25,209 nt of DNA from a virus. Shown in pieces: positions 1 to 7,549 of the stretch. Position 1 is the first letter of the stretch, and each line of letters begins with the position of its first letter. Both the position numbers and the translations under genes were made by a program. The stretch is from positions 1 to 25,209 of IMG/VR virus record IMGVR_UViG_3300047095_000126; one strand, written 5' to 3'. The notes below the pieces were generated by a model. That model searched no databases. It saw only the letters and a program-made list of their open reading frames with translations, and was not told the DNA's origin.

Positions 1-582
1 CAAGCGGATCTCATCTTTGGCTGCGACATTGCGCGTTACGGATCGGATAGATCTGTAATTTGCAAAAGACGCGGTAACGTCGTCATCGAGATGCGCCATT
101 GGTCTGGCGAGGATCTGATGGGAACGGTGGGGCGGATTGTCCATGAAGCGAATATGGACAAGCCCGCTGAGATTTGCGTGGACAGCATTGGCCTTGGCGG
201 CGGTGTCGCCGATCGTCTGCGCGAATTGGGTTTTAATGTTCGCGATGTCAACGTCTCCGAGAGCAATGCGCTCAATCAGCAGGCGTATCGACTGAGAGAT
301 GAACTCTGGATTGCAGCTAAAGATTGGCTGGAGACTAGAGCGGTTAAATTGCCGAAGGATGATGATCTCCGCGCTGAGCTAATCGCGCCGAGTTATGCAT
401 TCGCCTCAAACGGCAAGATCAAGGTCGAGAGTAAATCTGAATTGAAGAAACGCGGCATGCGCTCGCCGGATTTGGCCGACGCGCTGTGTCTTACGTTTGC
501 TGGTCAAGGCGCCTTGGTTGGTGGCCGATCGATGAAATGGATCACCGGCAAGCCTCTGCAGCGTCGCGTCTCTATTTGCTAG
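1..582 (+). CDS. terL: Phage terminase large subunit, C-terminal nuclease part (5' partial)
   Basis: The frame is open from the first base, so the gene starts outside the window; 193 residues are visible. This is the RNase H-like nuclease domain that cuts concatemeric DNA during packaging; the N-terminal ATPase is off the edge. The first acidic site is in GCDIARYGSD (Asp9 and Asp16 of the visible part). The second strand ends in ICVDSIG (Asp61), followed by a Gly-rich turn. The last acidic site is SPDLADAL (Asp157, Asp160). These three clusters are the metal ligands expected in TerL nucleases. The stop is 11 bases before the portal gene, so the two are probably co-transcribed. The internal ATG at 91 lies past the first catalytic Asp and is not the real start. 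Confidence 0.93.
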   Translation, partial: QADLIFGCDIARYGSDRSVICKRRGNVVIEMRHWSGEDLMGTVGRIVHEANMDKPAEICVDSIGLGGGVADRLRELGFNVRDVNVSESNALNQQAYRLRDELWIAAKDWLETRAVKLPKDDDLRAELIAPSYAFASNGKIKVESKSELKKRGMRSPDLADALCLTFAGQGALVGGRSMKWITGKPLQRRVSIC

Positions 583-593
583 GAAAGATCTGA

Positions 594-2957
594 ATGGCAC
601 GTCGTCGTCGCCGTCGTTCGTCTCCATCTCCGATGGATGCGGATCAGGCCGCATATCTCGAAACCTCCGCTCCCGTGCCGGGGGACGAGGACTATGCGGA
701 AGACATGGCCGAAGGCGGCGTCGAGGATGGCGCTGACGAGGACAATAATTCATACGGCCCTGGCAATGCGGATATGCGCCAGAAGCTCAATCCGCTCGAC
801 GAGACTGAGTTCCAGAACCGCGTCGGCATCGCCGTCCAGGCTGCAGAAAATTACATCGACACCCTAATCACGCCGATCCGCGTCCAGGCCGCTGAGTATT
901 ATCGCGGCGCGCCGTTCGGCGACGAGGAGGCGGGTAGATCTCAGGTGGTGCTTACGGAGGTGCGCGACACCATCCAGAGCATCATGCCGAGCCTCATGCG
1001 CATCTTCACGTCCGGCCAGCGGATTGTTGAATATATGCCGCGCACGGCTGAAGACGTCCCGACTGCTGAGCAAGCGTCGGATGCGGTGAATTTCATCTTC
1101 AACGAGATGAACCCCGGCTTCCAGATCCTTTACAGCGCATTCAAAGATGCGTTGCTCAAAAAGGTCGGCGTCGTCACCTGGTGGGCGGAAAGCGAAGACC
1201 GCGTCATCGAGCGGCATTTCTCTGGTCTGCAGAGAGAAGAGTTGCTGTTGATGATGCAGCAGAACCCGAATGCTCAACTGGTCTATGCGAACCCGGAGCC
1301 TGTTACGGATCCGATGACGCCCGAGACATACTCGGTTTGTGTGCGCCTTGTTGACCAGGAGAGGAAATATCGTGTTCGCGCATTGCCTCCTGAGTGCTTT
1401 ATCTGCGATCGGCGCGCTCGTGATACTGATAAGTTTTTTGATCTGGTCGGCTATCGCGACCTCGTTACGGTCTCGGAACTCATCGAGATGGGATACAACG
1501 AGGAAGATGTAATCGAACACGGCTCACCCGGAGAGGACAATCTCTGGATCGCTCAGATGGAAGAATTTGAGCGCAACCGTGGCATGTATTTTCCGACCGA
1601 CAACGACGACCCGACGATGCGTCGCGTGAAGTATATGAAAATCTTCATGCGCATCGATAAGGACGGGGATGGCATTGCGGAACTCCGCTGCATCGAATGC
1701 ATTGGTCGCGACTGTTTTGTCCTGAAGGATGAGATCGTCGATCACGTCCCGTTCGCTGTGTTCTGCCCCGATCCCGAGCCGCATGCAATCTTTGGACATT
1801 CGGTCGCCGACGTCACGATGGATCTCCAGCGCATCAAATCGCACGTCATGCGCGCGACGCTGGACAGCCTGGCTCAGTCGATCTTCCCCCGCACGGCGAT
1901 CGTCGAGGGCCAGGTCAATATTGACGACGTCCTGAACAAAGAGGTCGGCGCCGTCATCCGCATGCGCCAGGCTGGAGCCGTCCAGGATCTCTCCACCTCC
2001 TTCGTCGGCCAGCCGGCGATGGGCATCATTGAATACATCGACGAGATCAAAGCGCAGCGCACGGGCGTCACCCCGGCGAGCCAGGGTCTCGACGCTGATC
2101 TCCTACAATCGACCACGAAAGCCGCCGTCACGGCGCAGATCTCTGCCTCCCAGGAGCGCATTGAGCTGATCGCCCGCACGTTCGCTGAAAACGGCATGAA
2201 GCAGCTGTTCGGCGGTCTCCTCAAGATGATCTGCCGCCACCAGGACAAGCCGCTCCTGGTTCGCTTGCGCGGCGATTATGTCCAGGTCGATCCGACGACC
2301 TGGGATCCGAATATGGACTGCTCGGTCTCTGTGGCCCTGGGCCGTGGCGATGACGCGCAGCAGATGGCGTTCCTGACGACGGTCGCTCAGAAGCAGGAAC
2401 AGATCATCCAGCTCATGGGTTTGGACAACCCCCTGGTTAAGCTGTCGCAGTATCAATCGACGCTGAGCCAGATCGTGCGGAAAGCGGGTTACAAAAACCC
2501 CGACGCATTCTTCTCCCCGATCAGCCAGCAGCAGGAGGCGATGCTCGCCCAGCAGCAGGCTGCAATGAAGGCGCAGCAAAAGGATCCCAACGTCCTGCTC
2601 GCCGAGGTTGAGATGGCGAAGGCGCAGGCTGAGACTTACGCCAAGCTCCAGCAGCTCGCGATCGATCGCGCCCAGCTCCAGCTGGATGCGGATCTCAAGC
2701 GCGACCAGATGGAGGCCGACATCATCTTGAAGGCTGCTGATATTGCCGCGAAGAGCGGTGTCCAGGTCGATTGGCCCTCGATCATTGAGATGACCAGGAA
2801 GCCGCGCCAGGACATCCAGAACCTGGCCCAGACGCTCATCGACAACGAGAAGCTCGCCTCGGCGCAAGTTCTCTCGCAGATCGGCATGGGCCAGGCTCCG
2901 CAGCAACAGCAGCCAATGCCGCAGCCTAACGCTCCGGCGCCGATGATGCCGCAATGA
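594..2957 (+). CDS. Portal protein
   Basis: A 787-residue protein lies directly after TerL, preceded by a good ribosome site (AGGAAAG). Portals form the dodecameric ring at one capsid vertex through which DNA is packaged and ejected. The N-terminus is Arg-rich and then very acidic (about residues 15-55). The central part has the feel of the large portals of SU10/P22-like podoviruses. The last ~150 residues are Gln- and Ala-rich with long heptad-like stretches (QQQEAMLAQQQAAMKAQQ) and a Pro/Gln tail, which fits a coiled-coil barrel. Position, length and order (TerL-portal-scaffold-capsid) support the call more than any single motif. Confidence 0.87.
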   Translation: MARRRRRRSSPSPMDADQAAYLETSAPVPGDEDYAEDMAEGGVEDGADEDNNSYGPGNADMRQKLNPLDETEFQNRVGIAVQAAENYIDTLITPIRVQAAEYYRGAPFGDEEAGRSQVVLTEVRDTIQSIMPSLMRIFTSGQRIVEYMPRTAEDVPTAEQASDAVNFIFNEMNPGFQILYSAFKDALLKKVGVVTWWAESEDRVIERHFSGLQREELLLMMQQNPNAQLVYANPEPVTDPMTPETYSVCVRLVDQERKYRVRALPPECFICDRRARDTDKFFDLVGYRDLVTVSELIEMGYNEEDVIEHGSPGEDNLWIAQMEEFERNRGMYFPTDNDDPTMRRVKYMKIFMRIDKDGDGIAELRCIECIGRDCFVLKDEIVDHVPFAVFCPDPEPHAIFGHSVADVTMDLQRIKSHVMRATLDSLAQSIFPRTAIVEGQVNIDDVLNKEVGAVIRMRQAGAVQDLSTSFVGQPAMGIIEYIDEIKAQRTGVTPASQGLDADLLQSTTKAAVTAQISASQERIELIARTFAENGMKQLFGGLLKMICRHQDKPLLVRLRGDYVQVDPTTWDPNMDCSVSVALGRGDDAQQMAFLTTVAQKQEQIIQLMGLDNPLVKLSQYQSTLSQIVRKAGYKNPDAFFSPISQQQEAMLAQQQAAMKAQQKDPNVLLAEVEMAKAQAETYAKLQQLAIDRAQLQLDADLKRDQMEADIILKAADIAAKSGVQVDWPSIIEMTRKPRQDIQNLAQTLIDNEKLASAQVLSQIGMGQAPQQQQPMPQPNAPAPMMPQ

Positions 2958-3238
2958 GCGAACTCGACGCTGAGCAGCTCGCGCGCCAAGCGCAGAATAT
3001 TCTGAACTCCGACGCATTCAAAATCGCGATGGAGAAGATGGACGCCTACACGATCGAGATGTGGGCGAACGGGAACTTTAAGACGCCAGCGGAACGAGAA
3101 GAGGCTTACGGCCTCGTTCGCGGCGCAAGGACGTTCCGAGCGCGCCTGATTGGCCTGCTTGAGGACGCGAAACTCAGCAAGGCACAAGCCGAGACGCGGG
3201 AAAAACTCGCCCGCTCTCAAGGCACGCCCGCTCGCTGA
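2954..3238 (+). CDS. Small phage protein between portal and scaffold
   Basis: A 94-residue, mostly helical, charged protein with no membrane segment or signal peptide. It starts inside the portal stop codon (ATGA overlap), so it is translationally coupled to the portal. The middle contains an aromatic and acidic stretch (DAYTIEMWANGNF, about residues 32-44) followed by an Arg/Glu-rich helix. Small proteins are common at this place in podovirus head operons, but I do not recognise a named family. A role in head assembly is inferred only from position. Confidence 0.75.
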   Translation: MSELDAEQLARQAQNILNSDAFKIAMEKMDAYTIEMWANGNFKTPAEREEAYGLVRGARTFRARLIGLLEDAKLSKAQAETREKLARSQGTPAR

Positions 3239-3255
3239 GCAACCCAGAGAAATAG

Positions 3256-4275
3256 ATGTCTGATGGAACTCAGACGGCGCCGGCAAGCGAAAGCACCGGC
3301 ACCGTAGAGGAAGCTGCGTCCAAAATCGAAGCGCTGCTGTCGGGTAAAAAACCCGAGAAACGGTTAGCGGCTCCGGTAGAGGAGGCGGCACAGCCGGCCC
3401 CGGAAGCTGAACAGGCGGAAGAGGCTGAAACCGAGGATCTTGCGCCAGAGACGACGGCGTCCGACGAGGACGACGAGGCGCCTGATGCTCAACCCGAAAC
3501 CGATGATGAGGCTGAAGGCTCCGACGAGCCAGACCCGCTCTACACCGTTAAAATTAACGGCAAGGAAGAGAAGGTCTCGCTCAAAGAAGCTCTGAACGGC
3601 TATCAGCGGCAGCAGGATTATACGCGAGCCAAGCAAGAGTTCGCCGCCGAGAAACGTCAATTTTCGACAGAACTGGACGCTGCTCGTCAGGAGCGTGAGG
3701 TCTACTCACAGCTGCTGCCGGCGCTTATCCAGCGGATGCAGTCGTCAATGCCGACCGCGCCCGATCAGTCGCTGATCGACATCGACCCCTCGGCGTATCT
3801 TCGTCAAAAAGAAGCATATGAGCAGGCAATGGGTGATCTCCAGGCCGCGACCTCTGAGAGGCAGCGTCTGGAGCAAGAAACCAAGGTCGAGCAGCAGCGT
3901 AGGCTCCAAGCCTTTGTGGCAGAGAACGCGGCGAAGCTCCCTGAGTTAATCCCAGAGTGGAAAGATCGAAAAGCCTATGAGCGCGATCGCCCCAAGGTTC
4001 GGGACTATCTCGTCAGTCGCGGTTTCTCCGATGAGGAGATCAACCAGGCTTACGACGCCCGCCTTGTTGCGATGGCTGCCGACGGCATGCGCTGGCGCGA
4101 GCTGCAGAAAAGCAAGTTCAAGCCAACGGCGCCGCCGGCTGAGAAGGCTCTGAGACCGACACCGCCAAGCACATCTGCTCCGAAGGTAAATCGCGACGCG
4201 CAGGCTGCGCGCAATCGTCTCGCTAAATCTGGCCGCGTGGAAGATGCCGCTGCGGCCATTCGCGCACTCCTTTAA
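3256..4275 (+). CDS. Capsid scaffolding protein
   Basis: A 339-residue protein immediately upstream of the major capsid gene. Residues ~30-95 are extremely acidic and low in complexity (Glu, Asp, Ala, Pro). A conserved-looking segment around YTVKINGKEEKVSLKEALNGYQ (residues ~96-117) follows, then a long coiled-coil region (about 120-225). The C-terminus is basic (helix SAPKVNRDAQAARNRLAKSG). Acidic disorder, coiled coil and a basic capsid-binding tail are the usual build of a scaffold that shapes the procapsid and is lost before DNA fills it. The stop is 12 bases before the capsid ATG. Confidence 0.82.
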   Translation: MSDGTQTAPASESTGTVEEAASKIEALLSGKKPEKRLAAPVEEAAQPAPEAEQAEEAETEDLAPETTASDEDDEAPDAQPETDDEAEGSDEPDPLYTVKINGKEEKVSLKEALNGYQRQQDYTRAKQEFAAEKRQFSTELDAARQEREVYSQLLPALIQRMQSSMPTAPDQSLIDIDPSAYLRQKEAYEQAMGDLQAATSERQRLEQETKVEQQRRLQAFVAENAAKLPELIPEWKDRKAYERDRPKVRDYLVSRGFSDEEINQAYDARLVAMAADGMRWRELQKSKFKPTAPPAEKALRPTPPSTSAPKVNRDAQAARNRLAKSGRVEDAAAAIRALL

Positions 4276-4287
4276 TGGACTAGAAAA

Positions 4288-5786
4288 ATGGCTACCGTAA
4301 CTCGTTATGACTACTCTTCGTCGATCCGCGAAGATCTTGAGGATTGATTTAGTCCTCGTAAAATCGGGTGAACTGCAGGAACCCCTGACCGGATAAGCCG
4401 AAGGCAATCTGCAGCCAAGCCGCCTGATGTAAAAGGCAGGCGGAAGGTTCAACGACTAGACGGTGACGAAAGAATAATCCGTCCACGAGCGCCCGACAGC
4501 GCAAGCTGATGAAATAGTCTGAGCTGCATGGAAACATGCAGAGGTCGGTCATAAACAGGCCGGCGATAACAAGCTGATCATCTATAATATCTCGCCGACC
4601 AAGACGGCGTTTATGAACAATGTTGGTCGCACGACTGCGGACAACACCTACCACGAATGGCAGACCGACATCCTCGCTGACGCCAACGGCTCCAACGCCG
4701 CTGTCGAAGGCGCCGATGCTACGGACACCGCCTTTGTCGCTCCTTCGCGGTGTGGCAATTATACACAAATAAGCACGAAAACCCTGAATGTCAGCGGCAC
4801 GTCAGGTGCAGTCGATGCTGCCGGCATGAAGACGATTGAGGCTTACCTTAACTATGGGGTCGCCGCTTAGTAATGAGCGGTTGTAACTGGGTGAAATCGG
4901 TGAACATCCATCAAGCCGCCGTGGCTGAAATGGACAATACCGAGCCAAGCTGCAGAAATGCAGAAGGTGTAACGACTAGAGCGCAAGCTCGTAGGATCAA
5001 GCGATCCGAAGCGCCCAGCCCCTGCGAAAGCAGGGTGAAGAGATAGTCTGATCTCTGCGGTAACGTAGAGCGCCGAAAGGCGGGTTGAGCATCGCGAACT
5101 CAATCAAACATAATTGCATCGCCAAGCACGGCAAAGAGCTGAAGCGCGACATGGAGACGATCCTCCTGTCGAACCAGGCTGCGGTTGCTGGCGACGCCTC
5201 GACGGCTCGCAAGCTGGCCGGCTTCCCAACGTGGATCAAGACGACTGCTCAGACGCCTGCCGGCAACGGCATCGTCGTCGGCACCGTCACTGGCCCGGCG
5301 TATTCGGGCGGCGCTTCGACGGTTTCGGGCGCGCCGACGACCGCCTGGACGCTGACGAGCGGCTCGGCTGCTTTCACGGAAACTAACCTGAAAGACGCCA
5401 TCCGCAATATGTATCAGAAGGGTGGCGAACCCAAGATGATGCTCGTGTCGCCGGTCAATAAGGCCCGCGTCTCCGGCTTCGCTGGTCTCTCGCAGACGCG
5501 CGTTAATACCGAAGTCAAAAATGGTCAGGCGACCATTGTTGGCTCGGCTGACGTGTATCTGTCGGATTTCGGTTCGCTGGACATCGTCCCGTCGCTGTTC
5601 TGTAACGGCGCGTTCGCGTATTTCGTCGATCCTGATTACGCCAAGGTCGCCTATCTGCGTCCGTTCCAGCGCACGGAACTGGCCCGCACGGGTGACGCGA
5701 AGCGTTCGCAGCTGCTCGCGGAATACACCTTGGTCGTGAATAGCCCGTATGCTCATGCGGTCGTGGCTAACATCACGAACAGCTAA
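4288..5786 (+). CDS. Major capsid protein (DUF5309/SU10-type), split by two group I introns; join 4288-4344, 4577-4848, 5117-5786
   Basis: The gene looks broken into three frames but joins precisely when two group I introns are removed. Exon 1 gives 19 residues ending SSIREDLED. Exon 2 gives 90 codons plus two bases and opens with IIYNISPTKTAF, followed by NTYHEWQTDIL. Exon 3 completes a Leu codon (CT|C), continues IAKHGKELKRDME and ends SPYAHAVVANITNS. The joined protein is 332 residues, a normal length for this family. REDLxD-x-IYNISPT, HEWQTD and ELKRD are landmarks I recall for the DUF5309/SU10 major head proteins, and the spacing from AAG to ELKRD (14 residues) is restored by the proposed join. 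Exon 3 holds the rest of the HK97-like fold, including an ADVYLSDFGSLDIVPS strand region. The ribosome site before ATG 4288 is weak. A terminator follows the stop. Confidence 0.88.
4345..4576 (+). ncRNA. Group I intron 1 in the capsid gene (232 nt, no ORF)
   Basis: P1: exon GAGGAU (4339-4344) pairs with guide GUCCUC (4352-4357), ending in the required U-G pair. P3: UCGGG 4364-4368 with CCCGA 4492-4496. P4: CUGCAG 4373-4378 with 4409-4414. P6: CCGCCUG 4420-4426 with CAGGCGG 4437-4443. P7: GACUA 4454-4458 with UAGUC 4515-4519. P8: CAGC-GCAA-GCUG 4497-4508. P9: CUGCAU 4524-4529 with AUGCAG 4536-4541. P9.1: GUCGGUC 4544-4550 with GGCCGGC 4558-4564. The last base is G4576, and exon AUCA (4577-4580) can pair with UGAU at the intron start (P10). 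G4573 is an alternative 3' end, also in frame, adding one Leu; the family pattern D-x-IYN favours G4576. The first intron codon is an in-frame UGA. The extra stem between P7 and P3 points to subgroup IA. Confidence 0.9.
4849..5116 (+). ncRNA. Group I intron 2 in the capsid gene (268 nt, no ORF)
   Basis: P1: exon ACCU (4845-4848) with GGGU (4857-4860), ending U-G. P2: CCGCU 4863-4867 with AGCGG 4876-4880. P3: CUGGGU 4887-4892 with GCCCAG 5013-5018. P4: UCGGU 4897-4901 with ACCGA 4939-4943. P6: CUGCA 4950-4954 with UGCAG 4959-4963. P7: GACUA 4974-4978 with UAGUC 5044-5048. P7.1: GAGC-GCAA-GCUC 4979-4990. P7.2: GGAUC 4994-4998 with GAUCC 5003-5007. P8: CCCUGC-GAAA-GCAGGG 5020-5035. P9: 5053-5059 with 5064-5070. 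P9.1: CGCC-GAAA-GGCG 5071-5082. P9.2: 5083-5089 with 5099-5105. The terminal G is 5116, and exon CAU (5117-5119) pairs with AUG (4854-4856) as P10. P7.1/P7.2 mark subgroup IA. The start UAAC and the UUGUAA before P3 recall, from memory, the T4 td intron. Confidence 0.88.
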
Positions 5787-5809
5787 GTCGCGTTAAATCT
5801 TCAATCTGA

Positions 5810-5837
5810 GGGGTCGCCTAGTGCGGCCCCTTTTTTT
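5810..5837 (+). terminator. Intrinsic terminator after the capsid gene
   Basis: An eight-base-pair stem (GGGGUCGC with GCGGCCCC, one G-U pair), loop CUAGU, then seven T. It begins 23 bases after the capsid stop and ends 11 bases before the next start. It probably sets a high capsid/scaffold dose relative to downstream genes, with partial read-through into the tail genes. Confidence 0.9.
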
Positions 5838-5848
5838 ATGGGCGATCA

Positions 5849-6175
5849 ATGGCCGAAAATTACAGAAAGCTGGACGTCGAGAATTTCGACTATGACCCGG
5901 CAAATGGCGTTCGTCAGCGTCTCGTCATCGAGCAAGACGGCGGTGTCCATCTCGAAAGCACCCAGGATGTCAGCCACATCCTAAAGGCGGCGCACGAAAG
6001 CCGCATGGAACATTCCAAACACGAAAAGCTCGGCGACGACGTCAAAATCGCTTCTGTCCCGATGCTGATAAGAGCCGACCTGATGAAAAAGGGCATCTGG
6101 CAGGACAAAAAGCGCCTGTTCCAGTGGCTGATGAATGAAGGTCGGCCCTTCCTGACTAGGGATATTTCGCTTTGA
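5849..6175 (+). CDS. Hypothetical phage protein (108 aa)
   Basis: A soluble, charged protein with no signal or membrane segment. It has a mid-region with several His residues (AAHESRMEHSKHEKLGDDVKIASVP, about 47-70) and a C-terminal segment GIWQDKKRLFQWLMNEGRPFLTRD. It sits between capsid and adaptor, right after the terminator, and its stop overlaps the TTG of the next gene. I do not recognise the family. A head-completion or virion role is inferred from position only. Confidence 0.75.
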   Translation: MAENYRKLDVENFDYDPANGVRQRLVIEQDGGVHLESTQDVSHILKAAHESRMEHSKHEKLGDDVKIASVPMLIRADLMKKGIWQDKKRLFQWLMNEGRPFLTRDISL

Positions 6176-6867
6176 CGACCTTCGCAGATCCGACATTCGC
6201 GGCAAATTATCAGGGTCTTTGCAACAAGATCGCTGACACGCTCAATCGTCAGGATCTGACGTCCGTTATCCCGGATTTCACCGTCATGGCGACGACGCGG
6301 ATCTCGCGCGACATGGCGCGGATCAAGCATCCCGGATCCATCACGCGCGCGATCGCCAGCGTCGTCAATGATTACGCGCCGCTGCCGACTGATTTCCTCT
6401 CCATGTATCAGCTCATGGATCAGGACACGCAGATGGCCCTGATCTACATCACGCCTGATCAGTCGATGACGATCCAGGCGCAAGGCTGGTCGCCTCAGAC
6501 CACGATCGTCCCGGTTCTGGCGCCTTACTACACGCCGACGCAGAACACGATCTACTACACGATCATGGGCAAGACGCTGCGCATGGTGCCGCCCCCGGCA
6601 AGCGCAACGCCGGCTACCCTTGAGATGTGGTACTACTCAAATCTGCCAGCGATCTCGACGGGCAACCCGGCGAACTGGGCGCTGACGCAATATCCCGACC
6701 TCTACCTGTATGGATCTCTGGTTCATACGGCGCCGTATCTCAAAAACGACGAGCGCATCCAGGTCTGGGAAGGCATCTATCAATCAATCCTAAATGACAT
6801 CGAGGTCGAGGCGGATCGCTCAATCCGCCCGCAGACCAAACTTGTCGCCGCTCGCAAGAGCTTCTGA
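6172..6867 (+). CDS. Head-tail adaptor protein (SU10 adaptor-like)
   Basis: A 231-residue protein that would sit below the portal and connect it to the tail. It starts at TTG 6172, which overlaps the previous stop (TTGA), with a purine-rich AGGG about ten bases upstream; no better start is near. The N-terminus is helical with a di-Arg/acidic patch (TTRISRDMARIKHPGSITRA, ~41-60). The middle is beta-rich and aromatic (PTQNTIYYTIMGKTLRMVPPP, ~121-141). Residues 145-195 carry LEMWYYSNLP and YPDLYLYGSLVHTAPYLK, a motif I associate with phage adaptor/gp4-like proteins of capsid operons. The C-terminus is an Arg/Lys tail. Confidence 0.75.
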   Translation: MTTFADPTFAANYQGLCNKIADTLNRQDLTSVIPDFTVMATTRISRDMARIKHPGSITRAIASVVNDYAPLPTDFLSMYQLMDQDTQMALIYITPDQSMTIQAQGWSPQTTIVPVLAPYYTPTQNTIYYTIMGKTLRMVPPPASATPATLEMWYYSNLPAISTGNPANWALTQYPDLYLYGSLVHTAPYLKNDERIQVWEGIYQSILNDIEVEADRSIRPQTKLVAARKSF

Positions 6868-6877
6868 GAGGTAAATC

Positions 6878-7120
6878 ATGCCCGCTACTCAACTCTCCTC
6901 GCTTACCCCTGACACGGCGGCGTCTGTCACGACGTCTGACACCGGCCCTAATGTCTTCACGCGCCTCTACATCGGCGGCGCCGGCGACGTGGCTCTTGTT
7001 ACTGAGAACGGCGACACCGTCACCTTTAAGGCTGTTCCGGTTGGAACTCAGCTGGACATCCGCACGAAACAAGTTCTCGCGACGGGAACGACGGCGACCT
7101 ACATCGTCGGCATGCTCTGA
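6878..7120 (+). CDS. Small structural protein, spike-base-like
   Basis: An 80-residue beta-rich protein with a good ribosome site (GAGAGG). The middle and end (RLYIGGAGDVALVTENGDTV, FKAVPVGTQLDIRTKQVLATGTTA) resemble the short 'spike base protein' group known from Rhodobacter gene transfer agents and alphaproteobacterial phages. This match is from memory and is moderate. It is encoded just before a decoration-like protein and the first fibre, consistent with a part that holds fibres to the tail or head. Confidence 0.6.
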   Translation: MPATQLSSLTPDTAASVTTSDTGPNVFTRLYIGGAGDVALVTENGDTVTFKAVPVGTQLDIRTKQVLATGTTATYIVGML

Positions 7121-7130
7121 GGAGTAAATT

Positions 7131-7538
7131 ATGTCTGTCGTTTATTCCTCAACTCTCAAAAATAACCGCATGCAGCTGGTGGCGGATCTGATCGCCGGTA
7201 AGACTGCGGCGTCGTCTGTCGGCTCTGCGACGGCTGGAACGCTCGTCATCGGCACCTCGTCGCTGTCTGGCGCTACCGGCGTCCTGGTGAGCTTCACGCT
7301 TGGCGCGACGCCTGGCACGGTTTCCAGCGGCGTTCTGACGATCTCCGGCACCCCGCTGACGGCGACTGCGTCTGGCACCGGCACGGCTGCGAAGGCTGAG
7401 CTGCGCGACAACGCCGGCAATGTGATCGTCTCCGGCCTGACTGTCGGCACCAGCGCCTCTGACATCATCATCAATGCCACGGCGATCTCGTCGGGGCAGA
7501 GCGTCACGCTCTCCAGCGGCACAATCACGCACGGGTAA
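7131..7538 (+). CDS. Ser/Thr/Gly-rich beta protein, probable virion component
   Basis: A 135-residue protein with a strong ribosome site (GAGGAG). After a short charged N-terminus (SVVYSSTLKNNRMQLVADLIAG) it is almost entirely small residues and beta-prone repeats such as GTLVIGTSSL, GVLTISGTPL and SGQSVTLSSG. Such composition suggests a surface or fibre-associated beta fold. It lies 11 bases before the first fibre gene. No named family is recognised. Confidence 0.7.
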   Translation: MSVVYSSTLKNNRMQLVADLIAGKTAASSVGSATAGTLVIGTSSLSGATGVLVSFTLGATPGTVSSGVLTISGTPLTATASGTGTAAKAELRDNAGNVIVSGLTVGTSASDIIINATAISSGQSVTLSSGTITHG

Positions 7539-7549
7539 GGTAGTCCATA

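Noticed and set aside
2103-3017. Long minus-strand ORF opposite the portal
   Set aside because: Shadow of the GC-rich portal frame, with Leu/Arg-rich biased composition and no start signals. The same applies to other antisense ORFs such as 864-1520 and 5100-5756.
4613-4870. Separate 85-residue protein gene
   Set aside because: It is exon 2 of the capsid gene read into intron 2. The frame runs upstream to 4577 without its own start signals, and its last seven codons are intron.
4849-5094. Alternative intron 2 ends (P1 as CCGCUU with GAGCGG, exon ending 4868, next exon at 5095)
   Set aside because: It is also in frame and has a U-G pair, but it adds 14 residues before ELKRD relative to the family spacing I recall. 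That hairpin serves better as P2, and the chosen ends give a P10 starting at exon base 1.
5085-5786. Separate 233-residue capsid gene starting at TTG 5085
   Set aside because: The first codons lie in the intron 2 P9.2 hairpin. There is no ribosome site, and the capsid N-terminal third would be missing.
4288-5786. Capsid pseudogene with frameshifts or sequencing errors
   Set aside because: Both interruptions have full group I cores with matching guide sequences, P7 pairs and in-frame joins. Random decay would not produce these.
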